This document shows, in pieces, positions 7,101 through 14,144 of a DNA stretch of 14,417 bases. The DNA lies in the NCBI GenBank assembly GCA_900317015.1, contig ONFH01000050.1:1-14417 (forward strand), written 5' to 3'. The notes beneath the pieces were generated by a model that worked only from the letters and a program-made list of their open reading frames with translations, had not been told where the DNA came from and did no database searches. This DNA is from an uncultured Erysipelotrichaceae bacterium (GTDB lineage: Bacteria; Bacillota_I; Bacilli_A; Erysipelotrichales; Coprobacillaceae). A program made the translations under genes and the position numbers. Position 1 is the first letter of the stretch; each line of letters opens with the position of its first letter.

Positions 7101-7128
7101 TTGTTTTGAGATGGACAATCGATATAAT
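7101..7128 (+). promoter_or_regulatory. Probable promoter of the mscS-like gene
   Basis: -35 TTGTTT (7101-7106, weak), 16-nt spacer, perfect -10 TATAAT (7123-7128). The transcript start near 7135 leaves a short leader with AAGGAGGAG at 7137-7145. Confidence 0.6.
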
Positions 7129-7148
7129 AGCCTTACAAGGAGGAGACC

Positions 7149-7973
7149 ATGTCAAAAACATTTAATTTTTCAGATCAAATATTAGAAAAGCTCGTCAGTA
7201 ATCTTTCCCATCTTGGCGAAGCTTTGTTAGTTTTGGCCATTGGCCTATTGATTGCCAAGATGGCCTCGAAGGTGATCATGAAGTTTATTGAGAAGTCCAA
7301 CTATGATGAGATCATCTTAAATTTCATCCATACCTGCATGAAGACTGTCTTCTATATTATTGTCGTTATGATGGCCTTATCACAGCTAGGCGTCAATATC
7401 AGTTCCTTATTAGCGGTCTTCACAACGATTTCGGCAGCCTTTGCCTTAGCTTTAAAGGATACTTTAGCGGAGATCGTCGATGGGATGAAGATCATGTTTT
7501 CACGACCATTTCAGAAAGGCGATATTATTGAAGTGGATGGGGTGACAGGTAAGATCCAGGAGATCTCATTACTTTATACCTTCTTACTGACCTTAGATAA
7601 TAAACGCATCATCATTCCCAACTCTACGATGGCTTCTAGTCGTCTGATCAACTATTCCTCTGAAGACTTTAGAAGAGTGGATCTGACGATTGATGTGGAT
7701 TATGAAAGTGATGTCGATCAGGTGAAAAAGCTCATCTATAATGTGGTGATGAGTGATCCGTTATGTGCTAAAGAGATGGAACCGTTGATCGTGTTAAGCG
7801 AATATAAGGATAGCGCGATTACCTTTACGTTAAGGGCGTGGACAAAAACGGAATATTATGAGGAATTCAAATTTAACATTTTAGAAAAGATTAAGAAAAA
7901 GTTTGATGAAGAAGGCGTTAATATTCCGTATCCACAGCTGGATATTCATATCAAAAATCATTTGGACGCATAG
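7149..7973 (+). CDS. mscS: MscS-family small-conductance mechanosensitive channel
   Basis: A 274-residue protein with three membrane segments (about 23-43, 62-80, 85-112). The third is the pore helix, followed by MFSRPFQKGDIIEVDGVTGKI (114-134), matching the MscS segment FRPFRAGEYVDLGGVAGTV. IIIPNS at 154-159 and the C-terminal cytoplasmic vestibule (DVDYESDVDQVK, AITFTLRAW, FDEEGVNIPYPQLDIH) also align with MscS in order and length. MscS channels open under membrane tension in hypo-osmotic shock to release solutes. The pore helix is alanine-rich (AAFALALKDTLAEIVDG), with Ala or other residues where E. coli MscS has several Gly, so gating may differ; this is inference. The start ATG at 7149 has a strong AAGGAGG site. 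It is monocistronic, divergent from degV, with its own terminator. Confidence 0.93.
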   Translation: MSKTFNFSDQILEKLVSNLSHLGEALLVLAIGLLIAKMASKVIMKFIEKSNYDEIILNFIHTCMKTVFYIIVVMMALSQLGVNISSLLAVFTTISAAFALALKDTLAEIVDGMKIMFSRPFQKGDIIEVDGVTGKIQEISLLYTFLLTLDNKRIIIPNSTMASSRLINYSSEDFRRVDLTIDVDYESDVDQVKKLIYNVVMSDPLCAKEMEPLIVLSEYKDSAITFTLRAWTKTEYYEEFKFNILEKIKKKFDEEGVNIPYPQLDIHIKNHLDA

Positions 7974-8029
7974 TTTTTAAATTTTCAAAATCTCTAAATT
8001 TTATTCGTTGAACAGAATATATTTTTGAC

Positions 8030-8057
8030 AAACGGCATCTTAAAAAATGCCGTTTTT
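8030..8057 (+). terminator. Intrinsic terminator of the mscS-like gene
   Basis: Perfect 9-bp stem AAACGGCAT/ATGCCGTTT (8030-8038 with 8047-8055) with an 8-nt loop, running into a T-run to 8057. Confidence 0.87.
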
Positions 8058-8120
8058 ATCATATAAAATTAACCATTAATTATCAATTCAATAAATAATT
8101 ATCATCTATTTCGAAATGAT

Positions 8121-8135
8121 ATGCAAGCGCTTATA
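8121..8135. promoter_or_regulatory. cre-like site (candidate CcpA operator) upstream of opp
   Basis: ATGCAAGCGCTTATA matches the Bacillus catabolite-responsive element WTGNAANCGNWNNCW at all fixed positions but one (T for C near the end) and has the palindromic core AAGCGCTT. It lies about 67 bp upstream of the opp -35 box, a position more usual for activation than for roadblock repression. The direction of control is inference. Confidence 0.5.
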
Positions 8136-8201
8136 AAAGTTGTAAAATCCAAAAAATTCATAAAAAATTAAGAAATAAAACAAAGTTCTTGAAAGATTAA
8201 T

Positions 8202-8230
8202 TTGACTTAATACAAATTTAAGAGTATATT
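8202..8230 (+). promoter_or_regulatory. Promoter of the opp operon
   Basis: -35 TTGACT (8202-8207, 5 of 6), 17-nt spacer, -10 TATATT (8225-8230, 5 of 6). It predicts a leader of about 45 nt to the oppA start codon. Confidence 0.75.
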
Positions 8231-8283
8231 TAAGTCATGGTTTCAAAACACCACATAACAATCATAATGGAGGGGATATATTT

Positions 8284-9960
8284 ATGATGAATAATGCTAA
8301 AAAAGTCGGCATCCTTGCATTGAGTGCCGCCATGTTAGCTGGATGCGGTGGATCAAGCAGTAACAGTAAATCCACTACATTCCGTTTTGCCAGTGACACA
8401 GATATCTTATCAATGGATACTGATGTTGCTACTGATGGGACATCGTTTGATGCCATCCATGCTATTACTGATGGTTTGGAAATTTTCGATGCCAAAGGTA
8501 ATACTGCTGCCGGAATCGCTAAGTCTTACGATGTCAACAAAAAGAAGACTGTTTACACTTTCCACTTAAGAGATGCGAACTGGGTCGATTATAATGGAAA
8601 GAAGTATGCGAAGGTTACAGCCAATGACTTCGTATATGGCTGGCAGAGAATCTTGAAGAATGCCGGTGAATATGCTTACATGATGGGCTCTCAGGGTGCC
8701 AACATCAAGAATGCTGATAAGTTGATGGAACTTGGGACTAAGGCCACTCAGAAGCAGTTGAACACATTAGGTGTTAAGGCTAAAGATGACAAGACACTTG
8801 TAGTTACATTAGCCTCACCAGTACCATTCTTTATTGACTTATTAACATTCCCATGCTACTATCCTGTTAACCAGAAATTCGTTGAATCTAAGGGTAAAGA
8901 ATACGCTTCAAGCTATAAGGATTTACTTTCTAACAGCGCATTCATTATGACAGGCTGGACAAAGGGTAAGTCAGCTACATTCGTAAAGAATAAATCTTAT
9001 TGGGATGCTTCAAAGGTTAAACTTCAGTCAATGAAGTGGCAGCTTGGTTTGGATGCCAAGAGTGCAGCAGCTTCATTCGATGCTGGTAACCTTGACTATG
9101 CTCCTTTAACTTCTGCAATCGTTGATAAGTATAAGAAGAGCAAATCTTACTACACTTACACTGATGGTTTCTTACATTATCTTGATATGAATATCAACCA
9201 CTATGGTAAGAACACGAAATCAAGTCCAACAGTTCAGAAAGCCTTAAAGAATAAGAATATCCGTAAAGCATTATCACTGGCCATCAACCGTCAGGAACTT
9301 TGCACTAAGATCTTAAAAGATGGTTCAACAGAATCTAATGGTTTCGTCCCTAAGGGATTATGTAAATCTCCTAAAGGGGTCGATTATCGTGCTGATGTGA
9401 AAGAAGATTATACTTCATATAATCTTAAGGAAGCTCAGAAGGCCTTCGATAAAGGTATGAAAGAAATCGGCGCTAAGTCACTTACACTTTCTGTCCTTTA
9501 TGGTACTGATGAAATTTCAATGAAAGATGTTGCTGTTTATGTACAGTCTTGCTGGTCTAAGTTAAAAGGCTTAAAGCTTAACATGGTCGCTACTGTTAAA
9601 CAGGACCGTGTTAATAACCGTGAACCTAAGGGTGACTTCGAAATCAGTGTAACTCGTTGGGGTCCTGACTATGCTGATCCTACAACATACTTGAACTTAT
9701 GTATGACTGGTAACGCTCAGAACCGTGGCCAGTGGAGCAATAAGAAGTATGATGCAATCATGGCTAAAGTACAGACTGAATCTAACCTTCAGAAACGTTG
9801 GGATCTTATGAAGAAAGCTGAAAAGATTGCTATGGAAGATTACGCTAAGATTCCTCTATTCGATAAGGGTGGCGCAGCATTAAAGAATACAAAAGTCAAA
9901 GGTCTTGTTCATAAATCTGCAGGTGTACCTTATACATTTGAATGGATCACTATGGACTAA
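8284..9960 (+). CDS. oppA: Oligopeptide ABC transporter substrate-binding lipoprotein OppA
   Basis: A 558-residue protein. A short signal peptide (KK at 6-7, hydrophobic 8-19) ends in lipobox LAGC with Cys21 as the lipidated residue, followed by a Gly/Ser/Asn linker. The body follows the family-5 binding-protein pattern: TDILSMDTDVATDG near the start, GLEIFDAKGN, the VTANDFVYGWQRIL segment typical of OppA, FFIDLLTFPCYYPVN, IRKALSLAINRQELC, and RWGPDYADPTTYLNL near the C-terminus. It captures peptides outside the membrane for OppBC. The start is the first of two adjacent ATGs (8284), 8 nt after GGAGGGG. It is the first gene of oppABCDF and is separated from oppB by a strong hairpin. All its Gln codons are CAG. 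Peptide specificity is not readable; a pheromone-binding role is possible but unsupported. Confidence 0.95.
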   Translation: MMNNAKKVGILALSAAMLAGCGGSSSNSKSTTFRFASDTDILSMDTDVATDGTSFDAIHAITDGLEIFDAKGNTAAGIAKSYDVNKKKTVYTFHLRDANWVDYNGKKYAKVTANDFVYGWQRILKNAGEYAYMMGSQGANIKNADKLMELGTKATQKQLNTLGVKAKDDKTLVVTLASPVPFFIDLLTFPCYYPVNQKFVESKGKEYASSYKDLLSNSAFIMTGWTKGKSATFVKNKSYWDASKVKLQSMKWQLGLDAKSAAASFDAGNLDYAPLTSAIVDKYKKSKSYYTYTDGFLHYLDMNINHYGKNTKSSPTVQKALKNKNIRKALSLAINRQELCTKILKDGSTESNGFVPKGLCKSPKGVDYRADVKEDYTSYNLKEAQKAFDKGMKEIGAKSLTLSVLYGTDEISMKDVAVYVQSCWSKLKGLKLNMVATVKQDRVNNREPKGDFEISVTRWGPDYADPTTYLNLCMTGNAQNRGQWSNKKYDAIMAKVQTESNLQKRWDLMKKAEKIAMEDYAKIPLFDKGGAALKNTKVKGLVHKSAGVPYTFEWITMD

Positions 9961-9997
9961 GAGCGAACTTAGTTACTTGAACGCAAATAAGTAAGTC

Positions 9998-10040
9998 GAA
10001 ACACATTATAGTACTACTATAATGTGTTTCTTATTTATAT
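9998..10040 (+). terminator. Intercistronic hairpin between oppA and oppB (partial terminator / mRNA stabiliser)
   Basis: Perfect 14-bp stem GAAACACATTATAG/CTATAATGTGTTTC (9998-10011 with 10017-10030), 5-nt loop, then TTATTTATAT. The stem is AT-rich and the T tract interrupted, so partial read-through is likely. No convincing promoter follows, so oppB-F probably depend on read-through. A smaller inverted repeat, TTACTT/AAGTAA, sits just before it (9973-9994). Confidence 0.75.
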
Positions 10041-10085
10041 ACGACTTATATTAAAATTACCAGAAATTGGAAAGGAAGGAAGTCT

Positions 10086-11030
10086 ATGGACAAATCCATG
10101 CTGAAGTATATCGGCAAGCGTTTACTGATCTCGTTAGTGACCTTGTTTGTTATACTGACAGTCTTGTTCTTGATGACAAGACTTATGCCAGGTTCTCCAT
10201 TTAACTCAGAGAAGTTATCCAAAGCACAGTTAGCCGTCGTGGAAGCTAAGTATGGTTTGGATAAACCTGTCTTCGTGCAGTATCTGACTTACTTGAAGAA
10301 CATGATCACAGGAGACTTTGGTGTTTCCTATGTACTGTACAAAGATCAGAACGTTTCATCCTTGGTCTTTGATGCAGCAAAGATTTCATTTGCCTATGGT
10401 ATTTGTGCAACAGCTTTAGGTACTGTTGTCGGAATGCTTTTAGGTGTTATTGCAGCATTGAATCGTAATACGATCTGGGATACTATTGCCACGATCATCT
10501 CAGTTCTTGGTGTTTCTATTCCATCATTCGTATTCGCCTTATTAATGCTGATGCTGTTTGGGGTTAAATTAAGAGTATTACCTACGATGTATGATGAAAT
10601 GGACCCGGTTTATTCGTCTATTTTACCAGTCATCGCCTTAAACTTAAGTGTCGTTGCCAACGTCGCTCGTTTCACCCGTACAGAAATGATCTCTGTATTA
10701 GGCAGTGAATACATGACATTAGCAGAAGCCAAAGGTCTAGATCGTAGAACTTTGATCTTTAGACATGCTTTACGTAATGCCTTGATCCCAGTTATTACTG
10801 TCTTAGGTCCGATCCTCGTTAACTTAATGACTGGTACATTAGTTGTTGAACAGATCTGTTCTGTACCAGGGTTAGGTAAACTTTTGATCAACTCTATTCG
10901 TTCAAATGACTACAACATCATCATGGCATGTTCATTCTTATATGCGTTCATGTATATCATTATGATGTTAATTATCGATATTTCTTACGGTCTGATCGAC
11001 CCAAGAATTCGTATTGGGAAGGGGGACTAA
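10086..11030 (+). CDS. oppB: Oligopeptide ABC transporter permease OppB
   Basis: A 314-residue inner-membrane permease. It opens with MLKYIGKRLLISLVTLFVILTVLFLM, the usual N-terminal membrane helix, followed by RLMPGSPF. The periplasmic-side region carries YGLDKPVFVQY (56-66) and GDFGVSY (76-82), both conserved in OppB/DppB. About six membrane segments are present. The EAA loop that docks onto the ATPases is at 208-232 (EYMTLAEAKGLDRRTLIFRHALRNA), and GTLVVEQICSVPGLGKLL (250-267) is typical. The start ATG at 10086 has GGAAGGAAG upstream. It is 3 nt from oppC, whose ribosome binding site lies within the end of oppB, so translation is probably coupled. It pairs with OppC to form the peptide channel. 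Confidence 0.95.
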   Translation: MDKSMLKYIGKRLLISLVTLFVILTVLFLMTRLMPGSPFNSEKLSKAQLAVVEAKYGLDKPVFVQYLTYLKNMITGDFGVSYVLYKDQNVSSLVFDAAKISFAYGICATALGTVVGMLLGVIAALNRNTIWDTIATIISVLGVSIPSFVFALLMLMLFGVKLRVLPTMYDEMDPVYSSILPVIALNLSVVANVARFTRTEMISVLGSEYMTLAEAKGLDRRTLIFRHALRNALIPVITVLGPILVNLMTGTLVVEQICSVPGLGKLLINSIRSNDYNIIMACSFLYAFMYIIMMLIIDISYGLIDPRIRIGKGD

Positions 11031-11033
11031 TCG

Positions 11034-11969
11034 ATGGATGAATTAAAAGACATTAAGTTTGAACCTGATGATTTTGAACTCATTGGGGATAAACAGAATA
11101 TCATGATCGATGAAGTTGAACCTGCGAGACCTTTATGGAAAGACGTTCTTGGTCGATTCATGGAAAACAAAGGTGCCTTAATTGGTATCATCTTGATCAT
11201 CATTATCACTTTATTAGCTATCTTTGCACCAATCTTCTCTAAATTTACATATGATGGTGTAGATACGGCTGCGACAAACATTGCACCTAATGCAACACAT
11301 TGGTTTGGAACTGATGCTTTCGGTCGTGACTTATGGGCTCGTCTTTGGACTGGTACTCGTATTTCATTGATCATCGCCATCGTTGCCGTTATCATCGATA
11401 TCGTTGTCGGGATGACCTATGGTCTAATCTCTGGTTATTTCGGAGGTTTAGTCGATGTTATCCTTCAGCGTATTCAGGAAATCATCAACTCAATTCCTAC
11501 ATTAGTTGTATTAACGATCTTATTAACAGTTATGAAGCCATCTTTAACGACAGTCATCATTGCCTTGATCTTTACTGAATGGATCCCAATGTCACGTATT
11601 ACCCGTGCTCAGGTCTTAAAAGTTAAGGAAGATGAATTCGTATTAGCTTCACGTACTTTAGGGGCAAGCAATTTCTTTATCATCTTTAGAGAAATCTTAC
11701 CTAACATCTTTGGTCAGTTGATCATCATGTCTATGATGACCATTCCAAATGCCATCTTCTATGAAGCATACTTAGCTTTCGTAGGGTTAGGTTTAACGGT
11801 ACCTAGAGCTTCCCTTGGTACATTAATTAACGATGGGTTCGAGAACTTCCTCGTATATCCTTACCAGATGTTGATTCCATCACTTGTTTTAGCAATCTTG
11901 ATGTTATCATTCAACTTATTTGGTGATGGTTTACGTGATGCCTTAGACCCAACGATGAAGGAGATGTAA
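11034..11969 (+). CDS. oppC: Oligopeptide ABC transporter permease OppC
   Basis: A 311-residue permease with a cytoplasmic N-terminal region of about 45 residues, including an acidic first 30 that is longer than in minimal family members and also seen in Ami/Opp-type permeases. A first membrane helix (48-66) and the OppC hallmark HWFGTDAFGRDLWAR (89-103) follow, then five further helices. The EAA loop is at 201-225 (EFVLASRTLGASNFFIIFREILPNI) and AYLAFVGLGL (245-254) is typical. The start ATG at 11034 follows AAGGGGG in the oppB tail. It is 2 nt from oppD. It forms the membrane channel with OppB. Confidence 0.95.
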   Translation: MDELKDIKFEPDDFELIGDKQNIMIDEVEPARPLWKDVLGRFMENKGALIGIILIIIITLLAIFAPIFSKFTYDGVDTAATNIAPNATHWFGTDAFGRDLWARLWTGTRISLIIAIVAVIIDIVVGMTYGLISGYFGGLVDVILQRIQEIINSIPTLVVLTILLTVMKPSLTTVIIALIFTEWIPMSRITRAQVLKVKEDEFVLASRTLGASNFFIIFREILPNIFGQLIIMSMMTIPNAIFYEAYLAFVGLGLTVPRASLGTLINDGFENFLVYPYQMLIPSLVLAILMLSFNLFGDGLRDALDPTMKEM

Positions 11970-11971
11970 TT

Positions 11972-13060
11972 ATGGAAAGACAGAAAATTCTCGAAATCAA
12001 TGATTTAAATATCTCTTTCAAAACTGAAGGAAAGAAATTAAAAGCCATCCGTGGCGTGAACTTCGACTTATACAAAGGGGAAACGATTGCCATCGTTGGT
12101 GAATCAGGCTCTGGTAAATCCGTTACGACTAAGGCCATCATGGGTATCTTAGCTAAGAACGGAACGATCGATTCAGGTGAAATTATGTACACTTGGAACG
12201 ATGAAAAGACTGGTGAACCACATACTGTAGATATTACAAAATTAACTGAAAAACAGATTCAGAGTGAGATCCGTGGTCGTAAGATCGCCATGGTCTTCCA
12301 GGATCCAATGACATCTCTTGACCCAACCATGACGATTGGAAAACAGATCATGGAACCTATGATCTATCACTATCACACACCTAAGGAAGAAGCTTGGAAA
12401 AAGGCTGTTCAGCTATTAGACGAAGTCGGGATCGTTGATCCTGAAGCACGTATGAAAGAATATCCACATCAGTTATCTGGTGGGATGAGACAGCGTGTCG
12501 TCATTGCCATTGCCTTATCTTGTGATCCTTATGTATTGATCTGCGATGAACCAACAACAGCCTTGGACGTTACGATCCAGGCAAAGATCCTTGAATTAAT
12601 TCAGGATATCCAGAAGCGTAAAGGTATCTCTGTTATCTATATCACACATGACTTAGGCGTTGTCGCTAAGGTTGCCGACTTCGTTAACGTTATGTATGCC
12701 GGCAAGATCATTGAAAAAGGCACGATCGATGAGATCTTCTATGATCCAAGACATCCTTATACTTGGGGTCTTCTTTCGGCCATGCCTGATCTTGATACTG
12801 ATGATGATGAACTTTATACAATTCCAGGTTCACCACCAAACTTAACACACGAAGTACAGGGCGATGCGTTCGCACCACGTAATGCGTATGCCTTAAATAT
12901 CGATAAACGATTAGAACCTCCAATGTTTAGCGTACCTGGTTCTAAGACGCATAAGGTCGCAAGCTGGTTAATGCATCCTAATGCACCTAAGATCGATATG
13001 CCTGCTTCACTTCGTAAACGTATTGATAAGATGAAAAAGGAAGGTGCTGCTCATGAATAA
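11972..13060 (+). CDS. oppD: Oligopeptide ABC transporter ATP-binding protein OppD (lacks Fe-S cysteines)
   Basis: A 362-residue ATPase. Walker A GESGSGKS 43-50, Q-loop Q110 in FQDPMTSLDP, signature LSGGMRQR 168-175, Walker B VLICDE 188-193, D-loop TALD and switch H226 in THDLG are all intact. The C-terminal oligopeptide-transporter region begins at HPYTWGLLSAMP (261-272) with PGSPPNL. In many OppD/DppD proteins this region has four Cys (pattern GC..., RC..., C and AC) that hold a 4Fe-4S cluster; here the equivalent positions are D298, N304, D311 and S331 with spacing preserved, as in my recollection of streptococcal AmiE. The start ATG at 11972 follows AAGGAGA 7 nt upstream. It overlaps oppF by 8 nt. 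With OppF it energises peptide import. Confidence 0.95.
   Translation: MERQKILEINDLNISFKTEGKKLKAIRGVNFDLYKGETIAIVGESGSGKSVTTKAIMGILAKNGTIDSGEIMYTWNDEKTGEPHTVDITKLTEKQIQSEIRGRKIAMVFQDPMTSLDPTMTIGKQIMEPMIYHYHTPKEEAWKKAVQLLDEVGIVDPEARMKEYPHQLSGGMRQRVVIAIALSCDPYVLICDEPTTALDVTIQAKILELIQDIQKRKGISVIYITHDLGVVAKVADFVNVMYAGKIIEKGTIDEIFYDPRHPYTWGLLSAMPDLDTDDDELYTIPGSPPNLTHEVQGDAFAPRNAYALNIDKRLEPPMFSVPGSKTHKVASWLMHPNAPKIDMPASLRKRIDKMKKEGAAHE
13037..13044 (+). promoter_or_regulatory. Ribosome binding site for oppF inside the oppD end
   Basis: AAGGAAGG is spaced 8 nt from the ATG at 13053. It favours that start over the in-frame GTG at 13044, which overlaps the site itself. The ATG of oppF and the TAA of oppD overlap within an 8-nt stretch, a translational-coupling arrangement. 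Confidence 0.75.
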
Positions 13061-13997
13061 GGGAGACACTATTCTTGAAGTCAAAAACTTAAAACAGTAT
13101 TTTAAAGTTTCTCGTAAATTAACTGTTAAAGCAGTTGATGATATCTCATTTTCAATCAAAGCAGGCGAAACGTATGGTCTAGTAGGTGAATCAGGTTCTG
13201 GTAAATCTACAACAGGTCGTTCTATCATTCGTTTGTATGAACCAACAGCTGGTCAGATCATCTTTGAAGGAAAAGATATCTCTGGTGATATGAGCAAGGA
13301 AGCCTTAAGTACATTACGTACAAAAATGGCCATGATCTTCCAGGATCCAATGGCCTGCTTGAACCCACGTAAGAAAGTTTTAGATATCGTGGCTCAGGGC
13401 TTAGATATCCATCATGCTTATTCATCAACGGAAGAACGTAATGAAAAAGTTTATAAGATGCTAGAAATGGTCGGCTTATCAAGAGAACATGCCAACCGTT
13501 ATCCACATCAGTTCTCTGGTGGTCAGCGTCAGCGTATCGGGATCGCCCGTGCCTTGATCATGCAGCCAGATCTGATCATTGCCGATGAAGCCATCTCTGC
13601 CCTTGATGTATCGATTCAGGCGCAGGTCGTTAACTTAATGAAGAGAATGCAGAAGGAAACAGGCGCTGCTTACTTATTCATCGCCCATGACCTTTCAATG
13701 GTCAAGTACTTCTCTGACCGTATCGGTGTCCTTCATTTAGGTCATATGGTGGAAACTGGAACTGCAGAAGAAATCTTCTCTAATCCATTACATCCATATA
13801 CAAAGTCACTTTTATCAGCAATCCCACATCCTAACCCAAGAGTTGAAAAGACACGTAAGTCATTCACTTACGACTATAAGACTTCCGGATTGGATTATAC
13901 AAAGGGGACTCAGCATCATGTCGATGGTTCTCATTACGTACTATGTACTGATGAAGAATTTGAAACATTCAAGAAGAATGCTGGTAAACCATACTAG
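13053..13997 (+). CDS. oppF: Oligopeptide ABC transporter ATP-binding protein OppF
   Basis: A 314-residue ATPase. Walker A GESGSGKS 45-52, Q-loop FQDPMACLNPR (97-106), signature FSGGQRQRIGIARAL (154-168), Walker B LIIADE (174-179) and switch H212 in AHDLSMV. The Walker B continuation is DEAISALD where most paralogues have DEPVSALD; Ala replaces Pro180 but the catalytic Glu179 is kept. The C-terminus has HPYTKSLLSAIPHPNP (247-262) and then a tail ending in a SHYVLCTDEEF segment, which resembles the Gram-positive AmiF/OppF tail (GHYV) rather than the Cys-rich enterobacterial type. It is the last gene of the operon and is followed by a strong terminator. It works as a heterodimer with OppD at the cytoplasmic face of OppBC. 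Confidence 0.95.
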   Translation: MNKGDTILEVKNLKQYFKVSRKLTVKAVDDISFSIKAGETYGLVGESGSGKSTTGRSIIRLYEPTAGQIIFEGKDISGDMSKEALSTLRTKMAMIFQDPMACLNPRKKVLDIVAQGLDIHHAYSSTEERNEKVYKMLEMVGLSREHANRYPHQFSGGQRQRIGIARALIMQPDLIIADEAISALDVSIQAQVVNLMKRMQKETGAAYLFIAHDLSMVKYFSDRIGVLHLGHMVETGTAEEIFSNPLHPYTKSLLSAIPHPNPRVEKTRKSFTYDYKTSGLDYTKGTQHHVDGSHYVLCTDEEFETFKKNAGKPY

Positions 13998-14003
13998 AAG
14001 TTG

Positions 14004-14036
14004 AAACGCTATGTCGCAAGCGACATGGCGTTTTTT
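14004..14036 (+). terminator. Intrinsic terminator of the opp operon
   Basis: AACGCTATGTCGC (14005-14017) pairs with GCGACATGGCGTT (14020-14032), with one T-G wobble, giving a 13-bp stem with a tight loop, then a T-run to 14036. It starts a few nt after the oppF stop codon. Confidence 0.92.
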
Positions 14037-14069
14037 CAATTATGACATTTAAACGTCCAATTATGACAT
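14037..14069. repeat. Tandem 12-bp direct repeat, 21-bp period (candidate activator site)
   Basis: CAATTATGACAT occurs at 14037-14048 and identically at 14058-14069, 21 bp apart, about two helical turns. The interval contains an imperfect palindrome GACATTTAAACGTC (14044-14057). It lies upstream of a promoter region with a poor -35, the usual layout for an activator bound on one DNA face. Confidence 0.5.
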
Positions 14070-14096
14070 ATTTCTCTTTCATTGGTCCTTTAAGGA

Positions 14097-14127
14097 TATA
14101 CTGATGTTGTCAAGTGATAGGGATCAC
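14097..14127 (+). promoter_or_regulatory. Weak promoter and leader dyad of the zinc-ribbon gene
   Basis: A -10-like TATACT (14097-14102) has no recognisable -35 at the right distance. TCCTT-T-AAGGA (14086-14096) immediately precedes it. GTGAT-AGGG-ATCAC (14114-14127) lies just downstream of the expected transcript start, either an operator or a small hairpin. The assignment is tentative. Confidence 0.35.
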
Positions 14128-14144
14128 GGAAGGAGAAATGAAAT

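Larger units (their letters stand above)
7974..8283. other. AT-rich intergenic region between mscS and oppA
   Basis: About 310 bases without a gene. It holds the mscS terminator, a cre-like site, the opp promoter and the oppA ribosome binding site GGAGGGG (8269-8275). The rest (about 8058-8120 and 8136-8201) is strongly AT-rich, with no credible short reading frame or RNA structure seen by eye. Confidence 0.7.

Noticed and set aside
8058..8201. Possible small RNA, riboswitch or short gene upstream of opp
   Set aside because: The stretch is AT-rich with no stable hairpin, no conserved riboswitch-like core and no reading frame with a ribosome binding site; the predicted leader is only about 45 nt.
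10610..12192. Minus-strand open frames within oppB, oppC and oppD
   Set aside because: They are antisense to strongly conserved transporter genes, and their composition is that expected of a shadow frame.
13044..13052. GTG start for OppF at 13044
   Set aside because: It overlaps the ribosome binding site AAGGAAGG; the ATG at 13053 is correctly spaced and overlaps the oppD stop in the usual coupled way.
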